Assembly (NCBI GenBank): GCA_037389465.1
Contig: JAZARR010000221.1
Location: forward strand, 5,062,501-5,126,500
DNA from: Baylisascaris procyonis
Lineage: Eukaryota; Nematoda; Chromadorea; Rhabditida; Ascarididae
Reading direction: 5' to 3'
Length of the DNA: 64,000 bases
Shown piece by piece: positions 40,501 to 52,000 of this stretch (within the stretch, counting starts at the first letter, position 1; each line of letters starts with the position of its first letter). The position numbers and the translations under genes were made by a program. The notes under the pieces are model-generated. The model did not search any database and was not told the DNA's origin. It saw only the letters and a list, made by a program, of their open reading frames with translations.

Positions 40501-42899
40501 GACTCGAATGATCAGCGGCGGCTTATGATAAATCTCGGATTTAAGCACCCTTCCAACGACCTATATTTGTCCAACATCAATTATTCATGCGTGGAGCAAT
40601 CCTTAACTTTATAGCAGCTATTATTTGACCTACACATGCCCACAGACATTATTTATGAACCAGGTGTTTGTGATTCAAGGGTATATGGACCATTATGCAT
40701 GTATGAAACAAATACTCCTCAACGTCTTTTTTTTTTGCAAATCAGTTCATGTATTGCAAGTCAGTTCATACATTGCAAAAAAATTGCAATCGAATTTTAT
40801 CGCTATGATCTCGACCTCAGATAAAGCCGCTAATAAACCGAAAACAAGGCACTCACGATTGCTACCAACATATTGCACGAAGAGAGCTAAACTCCACATC
40901 AAACCGAGCTGCATTGCCAAGACATAAACAATGAATGTAACGCTCAAATCCGAAACGCTCCCTATCCAAAGTTAACATAGAAACATCAACGTCAATATTC
41001 TTTTCGTTGAATATGCAAATTAACCAGATCGATCCACATATTTCCATATGCGAACGAATTCATTTACGCATAAATAATGAAGTTTAGATATTGAAGTAAT
41101 ATAATGTTGTATCTCAATATATTGGCTTTCCTATCCTAGAAAAGTCCAGAGGATCAAGATCAATTTGAGTATCATCTTAATGAAGATGATCTTTAAAAAA
41201 CTCGCAGATATTTCGCCAAAGTCTTTATGAGTTTTATATATCTGTTCACAAACACCATCATCTAATATCATCATATCGTTTTTTTTTCACCCTTGTCATC
41301 CTTTTTTTTTCGCTCCCAGTCAGCGGAAAGTTCACTTCTAATTTTGCAGTTTTTAACGATATAATTTGGCAATTCTATTGCATTTTCCGCATATTTATTC
41401 AGCTTGTTAGTTTGTCACGAACAAACTTCATAAGAAGCGAATGGTTCACGAGGTGTACTCAAAATGACGCAAAACGCCCAACCTAGAATATTAGTATTTA
41501 GAAGTAGGAGTGCAACATTTCAGGCGCTCTATGAATTGCTAGACGCTGTAATGCAACCGTTAGCTAAGGCGTTATTAGAGAAGCCGCTAATATCGTGTTT
41601 GTATTCTACATCAAATATCCAAAAAGTATGAGCAGAAGCTTGCCAAAGGAGTTGGCACGAAATGCGCTTTTTGCGTACCTCTCATCTCAGCAACTCATTT
41701 TATCAGCTATTAAAACATTAAAAAATTCAAAGCATTGCTTTTCACATTTTTAAATACCTTAACGCCTTGCATAAATTTTCAATAAAAGATTCGTTTTTTT
41801 TTTTTTTGTAACCCGATCGCTGTGAAATACAAAGCCAACTAGTATAAAACGCGTGGAAAATTTTTTCCATATTTAAATGTTAATCTTAATTGTTAAAATA
41901 TAATTACCCTAAAATTTGAAGTATTCTATGAAACTAAGTTTTAATACCCTAAGAGATGAATAAAAGTATGTGTAACCATAGTTGTATTAAAATGTAATAA
42001 AAAATCTAGTGCTATATAGTGGAAACCAAAGGCGATGTATTGGAGTAAATAAAAGAGATTGAAATAAAATGAAATTAAAGATTTATAATAAAATAAGTAT
42101 GTTGGTGAAGGTCATGGGAATCCTAGGTAAATTGAAACAAAGGAAGATAAAAGGTTTTGAGCGAATATGCCAATAAAAATATGTGAAGATTCGTGTGGAA
42201 AATTATATTAACATGTGGAAGTAAAGAGTTATAAAAAACGAGTGAACAAGTCTTCATAAAGGTAAAGCAAATTCTAAGATGGTGTAATAGAAAGGTTGAG
42301 TATAAAAACTAGAGTATGTCTGCAATATATTTAGAAAGAAAGGTATATCCAAACATAATGAGTTAAAAGTCGTATAGTCGATGCATAAAGCAAAAGATGC
42401 GTACTCGACAGCAAGGCTAATGTTGATTGGTGATCGATAAGTGTAAGTGTCAATGTTAACGGCATGGTCGGAACAGTACTATCGCGGTTATATGATCTAC
42501 GTCATATGATCGCGGGTAGAGCAATAGTTATATGATCTATGTTTGATATCAAACCTATTGAAACAAAACGAATAATATTTAAGGTTCCCTAAAAGATTCC
42601 AACGAAAAAATACTATTATTAGCACCGTAATAAAATGGCAAAACTAATACATAGACGTCCTATACCAATAAAAAAAAATAGAAATAAATAAATAAATAAA
42701 TGTTAGACAATATTGCATCGTTGCTAATGTAACGCTACGAAGTGTTAATCGATCAATAAACCGTTGCATATATCGTAAAGCAATCTTACTGAAGATGTAA
42801 GACCTATATAGATCATAATACCCTTACGCCTGCATTGTTAATAAGCAAAAGATACTAAAGTCCGTCAAACATTTCGTAAACCAAACTTTTAATACCCTA
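34567..42899. other. 8.3-kb intergenic region, no gene seen
   Basis: AT-rich DNA without a recognisable coding region; the open frames are short and have no familiar motifs. It contains a short (TA)n at 40192-40206, an AAAT-type tract near 42672-42700, a duplicated motif GTTATATGATCTA (42487-42499 and 42527-42539), and TTTTAATACCCTA occurring near 41938 and again near 42887 beside the reverse-transcriptase relic. These shared words suggest further decayed mobile-element sequence in the last kilobase. Confidence 0.55.
40192..40206. repeat. Short (TA)n tract
   Basis: About seven TA units in intergenic DNA. Confidence 0.9.
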
Positions 42900-43440
42900 T
42901 CAATTAGGGTACACGAACTTATAGGCTAATTCTAGTTTATTAATTATCACTTTATAAAAAAATTATTCCATTAGAGAAACATTGAGACCTTTGTCCTTAT
43001 AACTTTTTAGCATTCCTTTACACTTATTAATAAAGTCTGCCTTAAATGAGCACAATTTACTAAATCTATAGACTTGGAAAACTGTAAGGTTTTTTTTTTG
43101 TATTATGAATAGTGGGATATTACTATCCAATTGAGTGCAATTATTCACAGAAAAACTAAATTGATCGTTCTTATCATAGACGCTTGAGACGACACCGTCA
43201 TACATAATATGTAACTTCAAGTTGAAAAAATTAGCTATGCTACCCGCACATGTAACCTCAATCTGCATTGAGTCTGCATAAATTAATTTAGCAATGCTTT
43301 GAAAGTTAGCGGTGTTGAATATCAATAAATCATCAACGTACCTACAAATAGGAGCATTAAAACGTGAATCTTGGCATATTTATATTCCATAACGAACAAA
43401 GTAAGATAAGCTATATCAGGACTGTCATACCACCATGGGT
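42900..43440 (-). pseudogene. Decayed reverse transcriptase fragment (YVDD)
   Basis: On the - strand, codons at 43329-43340 read YVDD, the catalytic motif of reverse transcriptases, followed by LLIF. Downstream come a segment of the NFFNLKLHI-DGVVSSVYDK type and a conserved-looking RFSKLCSFKADF block, the pattern of palm/thumb regions in Penelope-like and related animal RTs that carry FLDLxL and RxxRIC words. The longest open part is 42963-43325. A frame break lies upstream at about 43384, where an AYLTLF-like segment sits in another frame, and an in-frame TAA at about 42963-42965 is followed by further plausible residues to a stop at 42900-42902. It is a dead fragment; the exact clade is uncertain. 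Confidence 0.6.
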
Positions 43441-44518
43441 ACTACTTTAGATTGACTGAAAATGAAGTCGGCAAAAATAACTTAGCTTTCATTGACAATA
43501 AATGTAATAATTTCCATAATTTGAGCCCTATCTAAGGTAAGAAAATGCGTGCTAAACTCTTAATTATCTGTGTAGAACAAAGTTTTATTACCGCAAATCT
43601 GTATAGTTCTTTCAATGACGAGAAAAATATGAGTTTTCATGGCCTTTCGACGCCGATTTTGCTCTATATTTGATCATCTCTACTGAAACGATTTCAGCTG
43701 CTTAATTTAAAAGGAATTTTTGATTGAGTCATCGAAAACGCAATTAGAAATATGTGCCTTCATTATTTTTGTAATGAAAATAAAAAGGCATTTCATCGAG
43801 ATAAATTAACCATTTTATTATAACTCATAGGTATATTTAACTATAACTCTTTCAAATAGCAGCCATTCTTTTAGAACGTGATGCTCACCGTTTAGAATGG
43901 AGGTCACAATATCTATTCAAGCAAATTGATCAAATCGATAGCGCTGCTGCTATATTTGCGATCACGTAAGTTCTATCACTTCAAGGCATGCCATAAGTCG
44001 GTGCCTCAATATAAAACGACGAATCGACATCTAGAAGGCGTCCATTTGACGCTTGTATCGTTTGAAGGTGGTGCGAAGACTTTGTAGAGATGTTGGCGTA
44101 GTACTTAGATGGTTCATAAGGCGGGTGCATAGCTGCAGGACGAAAAAAGATTTTATCGTTGTGTTTAAATAGGCGCTGTTGAACTTGTCAAAGTGACTTT
44201 GCTGAAGTGCTTCATGCAGTTCATCGTATTTTAACGGTAAGCACGTCCTCGGTACCTATGATGCAGGCTGCTAGGACACGAGGTTTTTTATGGATGGCGC
44301 GAAATTCAGTTGTTTTCGGAATAGTCTCGTTGTTTGGCTACTTAGGCGTTTGAATTTATGGTCGACGATTGGATATAAATGTTAGGTTGTTGGTGGATAG
44401 TATGACGAGTATCACAAGTGACTGATCTCGATAACCGCTGCTTCTGATGGCGCTTAGAGCTGTTTCCCTATCATCTTTTGTCTCGGATTGATTTACAATA
44501 AACACTAATATTTCGCAG
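43441..44518. other. Intergenic region before the secreted-protein gene
   Basis: No gene that I can identify. It includes the orphan exon-like ORF listed separately. The right end is an acceptor (TTTCGCAG, ending 44518) that belongs to the next gene. Confidence 0.5.
43853..43964 (+). other. Orphan exon-like ORF of unknown function
   Basis: An open frame bounded by an upstream TAA reads about 38 codons, including AAILLERDAHRLEWRSQYLF and a following KQIDQIDSAAAIFAIT segment. It lies between an AAATAG acceptor (ending about 43858) and a GTAAGT donor directly after 43964. Composition and helix-like periodicity look protein-coding, yet no adjoining exon or family was recognised. It may be an unattached exon, a pseudo-exon or chance. 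Confidence 0.3.
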
Positions 44519-44544
44519 CTTGTGTTCAATCTGTGGAGGTGAAA

Positions 44545-44656
44545 ATGAAGAGCGGCAAACTGTATTGCTTCTTGCTTCTAGCTGGATTCACTCTAGCCGT
44601 ATTGACCAAAGATGTGAGCAAAAAACCTGTTCAAGAAGAAGCGGCAGACATTGAAG
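44545..44656 (+). CDS. Secreted-protein exon 1 (signal peptide)
   Basis: 37 codons: signal peptide and spacer, ending in phase 1 at GTTAGC. The acceptor TTTCGCAG at 44511-44518 lies 26 bases before the ATG, suggesting trans-splicing or a 5' UTR intron. Confidence 0.8.
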
Positions 44657-46529
44657 GTTAGCCGCTTCTATGTTTGTCGTACTTTCTTTCTAGAATCTTC
44701 AGAATGTTAAAAAGTACTTTTTGAGGGTTTCCTTTTGTCATTACAATTAATTTGTTTTGTATGAGCATTCCTGCTTGAAATTGGCAAAGTGAAATGCTGA
44801 TTTCTATGCCTGGCTTGGCTGTTTCGATGGCGATAAGATATGTATTTGGATGAACCTGATTAATATTTCATTGCCTCAACATATTTATCTTGCTTTATGG
44901 GATGCCAGTATGTCAAAAAATATCATGCAATGAGTTACATCAGAACGCTAAAACGCATACATCTGCAATTTGAGTGTTGTTCAAGGTGATTGGATCTGAG
45001 ACATCAAGAATGGATGTATAATGTTCGCGTTGAGTAGCATAGGTGACGTTCCTTCCCTGAATCGACTACTGAGCTATCTCCGCCAAATATCACCTTCGCC
45101 GCCGGTTCTATATCCCGATAATATGAACCATGAGAAGTCGTTCAGTTTGTTTCTTCAATGAACATGGAGGTGTGATGTAATGGCTTACATTTTTCGATAC
45201 CGAATAAGGATGGTGCAAAATAAAATAAAAATTAAGATGTGGATTACCGCTTAGATAGAAGTCAATGAGGGTTGTTGTGCTTTCATGCATTCGGGCTTTG
45301 TTCAATATTCTTGCTGTAGGGAGCGAATCAAAGGACAAGCCAACATCAGCGACAACTATGAAGTGCATCACGTCCAAAGTCTGCTTCTCAAATGACGATT
45401 GTAATGGAGGTCATTGCATTTTCTTTCACTTCCAATTAACCATATTGCGATCGTCAACGTACTAATCCTTGTGCAATACCGCAGGTTTTAAAAAATAATA
45501 GACGAGTGCTAGAATGGAGGGCAATAAGAGGAAGCCTTTCGTCATAACACCGTTTGAGGATTGCTTTGCATCAATTCTGTGGACATATCAACAGACTTAA
45601 TGTTTAGGAAGCTGTCTCGGTATTGCGGTTGGCAAATGCAATTGTGGTGCTTGTACGTCATTCGTAGCGTGCAAAGATGACTCGGCTTGTGGCGGCCTCA
45701 TCGGCGCTTGCAACAATCACACAAGCTTCTGTGACTGCGATCTAGGTATGTCACAATTCAAACCTGTTATACCGACTTGAAAAGGTATCAAACATGTAAG
45801 CTTCACGCCTAGCAAAACATCGATCGGCTGTGCAGTGAGCTTATGACGAAGGTGGAAAAAAATTCACCATTCAACAAAGCCTTTCATAATTTGCATATTT
45901 TGTACTAGCTGCATTGTTCTCATGGGTGCGGATATCCATCATTGTTCGAATTTTCGTGTTTCTTGCAAGCCTTATCGACATGGCCCGTATCTAACTCTTC
46001 ACTCTGCTCAGTTTTTATAATGATTAGATAAGTGTGATGAACGGTACGTTTGAACGGAAAACACGCGCAGGCAAAATTTGCATATGATTTTTTTTTATTC
46101 GCAAGAAAGCTTTACAGCATGAATGCCATCTTCGAATTAAGTTTTCGAGTGATATGTTCTGAACGTCAATTCGTTCAGCTATTAAAAAGAAATTTAAAAA
46201 CGAATCGCGATCGACAAATACAATCGTGACGGTGATTTTAGTATATGCACAGTGGATATGTATTTTCCCGACGGTTTGTTCAGTTGGACCGGAAAAATAT
46301 CAGAGAGTGGGGATGCTAAAAATGCTGACAAACAAACAACAGTTATGAAGAAGGATTACCTTTCTCTCAATATTTTTGAGAGATGATTTATTATTTAGGT
46401 TTCAAATCTAACGGCTTTAAGTCGATCTTCAACGCTCTAACAGATATGTGCAACGTAAAGGATTGTATGCCGAATACCGACAGCTGTTTCGGGCTACCTT
46501 GCAATAACGGAGTCTGTGTGTGCCCTTAA
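44545..46529 (+). CDS. Secreted cysteine-rich EB-like protein, 4 exons, 156 aa
   Basis: Join 44545-44656, 45320-45409, 45608-45745, 46399-46529. The protein starts MKSGKLYCFLLLAGFTLAVL, a clear signal peptide (basic n-region, leucine-rich h-region), followed by an acidic/lysine-rich spacer. The rest is cysteine-dense: C-x5-C-x5-C-x4-C-x7-C-x-C-x2-C, a second similar block ending CDCDLG, and a C-terminal block ending CNNGVCVCP. The DDCNGGSC word resembles EB-type modules of nematode secreted proteins, which fold by disulfides. Role unknown; probably extracellular or cuticle/egg/excretory-secretory. All three introns are phase 1, as in exon-shuffled secreted proteins. The start follows an acceptor at 44518 and a poly(A) signal follows the stop. 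An alternative end of exon 2 is possible because the frame reads on past the chosen GTCATT donor. Confidence 0.8.
45320..45409 (+). CDS. Secreted-protein exon 2 (first cysteines)
   Basis: Follows TTGCTGTAG. It encodes a Ser/Lys/Thr linker and KCITSKVCFSNDDCNG, ending in phase 1 before GTCATT. Joining to exon 3 yields DDCNGGSC, a better cysteine spacing than read-through. Confidence 0.72.
45608..45745 (+). CDS. Secreted-protein exon 3 (cysteine core)
   Basis: Ten cysteines in 46 codons (SCLGIAVGKCNCGACTSF, then ACKDDSACGG, ACNNHTSFCDC). Phase 1 at both ends, so it is a symmetrical module-sized exon. Confidence 0.85.
46399..46529 (+). CDS. Secreted-protein exon 4 and stop
   Basis: Encodes a Gly/Phe/Lys/Asn segment and then a last cysteine block (MCNVKDCMPNTDSCFG and CNNGVCVCP), stop TAA at 46527-46529. 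The acceptor is TTATTTAG. Confidence 0.85.
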
Positions 46530-46701
46530 ATCAACGCTTTTCCTTTCTCGATTATTCACTTCCGACGCATTTTCATGATGTTCATGAACATTATAGTTAT
46601 GTCACTATATCGCTCTGCACGACAATTGAATGTTTTGCTGTTGCACAATGACGTTGTTATTTGCCGTTTTTTTTAAGGAATTCTTGCGCTTTATAGTTAT
46701 G

Positions 46702-46707
46702 AATAAA
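46702..46707 (+). terminator. Poly(A) signal of the secreted-protein gene
   Basis: AATAAA about 170 bases after the stop codon, followed by T-rich sequence. Confidence 0.75.
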
Positions 46708-47850
46708 CCTTTTGTTGTTGAAGAAATTGTTCCAAATGCAGAAGGTTGAGAAAATGCAGAAAATATTCATCGGCGGTTGATAAGGTTGGAGTTGGTCGAT
46801 TAATGCACGAATACCTGTTAATAAGCATTACCTAAGCATCGTCTCACCGCAGACGTTGTTCAGGTTGGTGGCGGAAGTATAGGATATTGCATCGATCGGT
46901 AGATCAGCCATTGGGTAATTATATATGCAGCATGCTGCTTGGGGAGACTTTTGACGAAAATTTCTGATACATTAGAAAACTGGGCAGCTATGAGACGGGA
47001 AGATTCGCATGCGCATAAAACACTGTTGTGAATAGAAGAAAAAAGAGCAATCTGTGGCGCCTGGTTCGGATGAGTCGTTGGAATAGCCGGAATGGAGCAA
47101 TTCCGGAAGTGTCTAGATCAGTGCCAAAATTTACAAATTTTTATTTCAAAGCCGAAAATGGCCTAAAGAACGCATAATAGCTGTCGAAAAAATTCGGGCA
47201 CTTGCCATAGCCTCGTATGCCTTACGGTAGTTTTTGGAAAATTTTTGGCGCATTTCCATTTTATTTTCTTCTCACCTATCCTTTTTCATAAGGAATACGA
47301 TTCGAAACAACGAAGCGAAGAGAGCAAAGTTCTCGAATATAAGCGCTTAATATCCTCACAGTGGGAATAATTTTTACAACCGCATGATTTTAGGTGATAT
47401 TCAAGCGTCTTAATTGAAATAATTTTGATGCAAGATGATTGAAATTGAATATTCGATATTATAACTCAAATTTATGTGAATTTAAATTTAAAAAAAAGAA
47501 TTTAATGAAGGAATCCACTCTAATACAAAATTTCTTCAATTCGAATATTCATGATTATAAAGCTGTAAGAAACCGATTGCAAAAATATCGCGCACATCAT
47601 AGTAGCAGTAAATGGCTAAATGCCAATTATTTGGTCAAACATGTAAATACACAAATATGATTTCGACTCAATTTTATTTCCGTTGTAAGGGTAAATACGT
47701 CTGTCGTTTTATATATTCCTTTAATCCGTATTAATATTTTCCTCTAATTTTGTTGTTGTTAGCGTTATTTGAACTCAATTAAGGAGATAGGAGGTGTCGC
47801 TTTTATTTATGGTTACCACCATGCTTTAACGGCGAATTTCTTTATTTCAG
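46708..47850. other. Intergenic region before CINP/CTR9
   Basis: About 1.1 kb with no coding region I can support. It should contain the promoter of the CTR9/CINP locus. No TATA box stands out. The right end is a good acceptor, TTTATTTCAG, ending at 47850. Confidence 0.5.
47841..47850 (+). promoter_or_regulatory. Acceptor 59 bases upstream of the CTR9/CINP start
   Basis: TTTATTTCAG ends at 47850; the ATG of the shared first exon is at 47910. It is a strong acceptor and a likely spliced-leader trans-splice site, or the end of a 5' UTR intron. A second AG (CTACAG, ending about 47866) is weaker. Confidence 0.55.
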
Positions 47851-47909
47851 TACTGACGGTCTACAGGAAATTGTGAGGATAACATCGATTTTGAAGTGCA
47901 CAACGATTA

Positions 47910-47969
47910 ATGTCTTCGTATAGGCCGAAAAAATCGCTGGAAATCCCTCTAAGGGATAGTGCTGAAAAT
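47910..47969 (+). CDS. Shared first exon of CTR9 and probably CINP
   Basis: 20 codons: [20 protein letters not shown], phase 0, followed by a strong GTAAGT donor. [11 protein letters not shown] matches the start of human CTR9 (SIEIPLRDTDE), so this is CTR9 exon 1. The next phase-0 acceptor (48436) leads into the CINP ORF, which has no start codon of its own, and a later one (52133) leads to CTR9 exon 2. Confidence 0.85.
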
Positions 47970-49075
47970 GTAAGTCGTATTTATATTTCGGTTGAAGGAT
48001 TTTTTTTTTTATAAAGATTTGAAATTATTAAAATTTAATAACGAGGAGCCGGTCTTTGTTTGCATAGGCAGCTTTCGATTATTTTGGTAGTCTTATCTTA
48101 TCGTTTATTAATTGGTAAGATAATCGTTACTTTAAACCTTACGCTTTCTATACTAGTATTGTAAATTTTTCGGTCAGATCTATTGGTGAATAGGACGCTT
48201 AAATATGCTTTTCTTTTATTTTTCATTCTATCAAAAGGATGTTTCATTCCCTTTTACCAGAAAATGATTGTTGTTGTATTATATTGTCGCTTCATTAGTT
48301 CAATTTAATTGATACAATTGCTACATGCAAGTTTCTTTGAAAATTCCGATGAATTCACAACGAACGCATCTGAATCCACGATACCCTCAAAGAATCATCA
48401 TGCATTTCCTTCTGCATATACTATCGCCGTTATCAGGGTCTACGAAGACGTCTTTCGGATTTATGTATCGATGTGTGGAATCTAACGCAACGTTGGGAAG
48501 AATTGAATGGTACGAGTGCTCATCTACTCGAAAAGATTATCAATGCACGATTACGGCTATTATATGCCCGTCAGAGTTCTTCGCATCAAACAAGTCATCC
48601 TATTTCAATGGTCTCGATTAGGGACGACGATCAATTAAACTTGACGAAAGACATAAGCAATGAAGCAATCGACTCACAAGGCATCTACCATCTCAATCAA
48701 GAGCAACGTCATCGAATTATTGAATATTTAATTGCTGATACGGAAAATTTGACGATATTATTGGAGGAAGAAATGAAACGAATTCCTGAAAAATTACAAC
48801 GAGCATTTATGCAATTGAAAGCATTACGAAAATTGATCGACGAATCAATTGATATCATTGATAACGAAACGAAGCAACGTTTAATGAGAGCGGAAGATAT
48901 AATGCCCGATTTATTGGCAATGTATGAAGAAGAATTACGAGCAAAAAGAGCGGCTCTAAAAGATTTAGCTAATTATGATTGTCGAACTATGTTTGTTGCG
49001 ATAATTGCATCATGGAATCATCAACCGTTTATCAATAATGCATTATTGAGTTCATTGTATGCGTTAGTTGTATGA
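47910..49075 (+). CDS. CINP (CDK2-interacting protein), nested in CTR9 intron 1
   Basis: Join 47910-47969, 48437-49075, giving about 232 aa (human CINP 212). Human CINP binds CDK2/CDC7 complexes and ATRIP and acts in replication and checkpoint signalling in the nucleus. Similarity is clearest at the C-terminus: [20 protein letters not shown] against LLEMYRKELLLKRTVAKELA, then SWNHQP against MWLHQP; the N-terminal [12 protein letters not shown] matches the WHNLILKWETLN region. The middle is helical and acidic. The exon 2 acceptor is CCGTTATCAG in phase 0. No ATG lies in frame upstream within exon 2 (an in-frame stop occurs near 48370), and the first internal Met would delete the conserved N-terminal helix, so an upstream start exon is needed; exon 1 of CTR9 fits by phase and by its strong donor. 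Two AATAAA signals follow the stop. A separate undetected first exon remains possible. Confidence 0.75.
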
Positions 49076-52000
49076 AATTTTATAATAAAATTGAATAAAA
49101 TTTAAGTTTTAAATTTTTCTGAGAAAATAATTTTCGATTTTTCAAGTTTTTTTCTTCTGCTCATTTTGAATGTGCCGTTATTTTTATTTATCATTATTTT
49201 AGAATTTTATTTATTGATTGAATAATTATTACGAAAGATGGAAAAAAAGATAATATGATTGAATTATATGAAAGGGTTTTGTTGATGTTTCAGTAATATC
49301 GATTGTTTTTTTTTTTTGTTTTTTTGCATATTTTTGCTAATATATCCGATTTAATCTATTAATGAAAGATGATCGCACATAATGCTGTAGTGCCGTATTT
49401 GAGAGGCAAAGTAGTTTGTAACATGAAAATGTCGGAAGAATTGATCGTAAGACCCTTTGCGTGGTAGTTGCATACGCCTATTTTTTTTATTTTAGTGATT
49501 GGATGAAGGAATTGATTGAAGGGGTGAAGGGGAAGGAGGGGATACTGATACGCTATAGGGATGAGTTAATGATTAAACTCATATTGTATTGCTCTCATTT
49601 CCATGCAAAAATATCGCATATTTATTTCTTAATTAATGAAAAGAATTGAAATATAATACTGAAAAAGATGCAAATGTTTTAACAAAAAAAAAAAAAAAAG
49701 ACGAACGTGAGTGTAATATAGGCAACATAATGAATGAATAAAAATAAATGAGCATCAAAGATTAGATACGAGGTTGAATGATTGCGCAAGAAGTAATTAT
49801 TTAAAAAAAAAAAAAAAAAAAAAGTTAGACGTCTCGCTTTAAAACAGAAATTAAACAAAAGATGAGAAAATATGAAATATGGTAATTAAATATGCTCAAA
49901 GTTATTTAAAAATTACGTAAAAGAAGAGTGAATTTAGTGATATAGTAAATATAGTCGGATGCAGCGAAGCTTTATTTGAAAACCAGTTTATTTAATTATT
50001 TTGTTTGTTTGTTTTGTTGAGTTAATTTTTTTGGCACAGCGATTAGTCAATCAGCGAATTCGTATCCCTCCTCTCCCCACCTTCCTCCTTTCACAACGAA
50101 TCAACGAATATTAATGCTTCAGTAATATGTAATTCGATGTTTGTATGTTACCCTTTGCTGAGTTCTGTTTGCCGTGTGCATATTTAAATATTTTTACTTA
50201 CATCAAGGTTAGAGTTATATGGTATTTTGTACGAATAAATACCATCATCAGTCTATTCACGATTTCAACGACTTGTAGTCTTTTTATTTATCATTAAACA
50301 GCAATAGAAAATGAAGCCTTTGGAATATTGTGATGGAAGTGATAGATGTTCGTCGTTATGTACGATATCTTCTTCCTATCTCATCCCTTTCATCTTTACG
50401 CTTGTCGTCATTCGATTTCACAAATATTATTTCAAGTTACTAATCTTATTCAATCATTTCATATTCTCGAAATGAAGAAATAAATAATTTTTAAATGCAA
50501 AACTATATTTTAAGGGTAGAGTGGAAAGGACGGGGGGGGAGGTGGGGAGAATGGATGATTTCCACCGGTGGATTTGAGCATGTTCGGAAAAAAATGCTCC
50601 CTTACCTTTGTTGGAAGATGTAAAAGTTATAAAACACATCGAAATATAAAATTAAGACATAAATTAATATTCTTCATCAGCGATTTTTTTTCGTTTTTAT
50701 TATCAACAAAATTTCCTAGTTTCTATCTGTTTGAAAGCAACACGAGGGCTGATAAGAAGGTTCGAGAGAGATTGCTTAACAATGTGATATATTCACCTTT
50801 TATGCATATATTCTAGGGATAACGTTTCTTGCACTATAATATAGGCGGAAATTATTTACGCTTATATTCACGGACGTGATAGTAATTGTAAAGTAAAAAA
50901 CTAATTATTGATTAGCTTAATTGCGATCACTGATAGTATCATCTCAAAACATAGAGAGGTTGAATGTTTTGGACTCTACGATCTCGACGATCCATAACGT
51001 AATGGCACCGAATTACTTTAATGCTGCCGTCCTTATGGTGAGACATTTGTGCACAAGCGATGTGTCACTTAACTACATGAACATATTGGCGAAGTTTTAG
51101 ATTTTGCATAAAGCTGATTAATGTCGAATAAAATCGCCTGATTTCTTTTAGAGATGTGAATTGCAATTTTTCTCAAAAGAAACGCTAAATCGAAATCAGC
51201 ATGCGGTCGAAAAATTCATCGAATTTGTTATGATATCGATAAGGCATAATGCATCCGAGCAAAAGGGGGGGGTCAGAGGGGTTTTCGTTGAACAACATAA
51301 GTTGCCAATAAAAATATTACTCTCAAAGGCAAATATATGCTTTCTATAGGGAAGGAAGCCTGAAATTGATGTCATTTTAAACTTTTTTAACTGTTATCGA
51401 ATATTTATAGTATATCATTTGTCGAATAGTAATGTATGTATATGCTTTTATGATTTCGTTATATTGTATTATCAGCTTTTCTTTTGCGTCATTTATTTAA
51501 CAAAAATGATTGCATCAAACTGTTATTGGCTTCAAAATGTTTTCCATTTCGGCACAATCGACATTTAAATTGCCACTTTTTCGATGATATATTGACCGTC
51601 GCCATGCATATGAGATTGCATTGACTCGATGATACATTGCTTCATAGCCGATCACATGCACTTCGGCTTTGATTATCGAATCGATATTGTATCATTCGTT
51701 TCTATGGACAACTACGTGGCGGGTCCACTTGGCAGGAATTGAGTGCTTTAGGAGGGAGTATTGAGAGAGGTGTGATGTCCGTTGTATTTAAATTTAGAAG
51801 AAAATTTCTGATCTTGCAAGGATATTCATAAGAGTTTTTTCTTCATTTTAAATTTCCAATTTTTATTTCTAGTTTTGTTTCTTCCTTTATCATGAAATTT
51901 TCCCTATTGTCCCCTTCCAAGTTCTTTTCGGAGCTTATCGAATCTTTACCCTTTTTCATCTCGCATTGAAACATTTGATGCGCTGCAGAATCATATATCG

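Noticed and set aside
48325..48436. ATG-containing ORF starting MQVSLKIP as a CINP start
   Set aside because: It is in a different frame from the CINP ORF and no donor/acceptor pair links them in phase.
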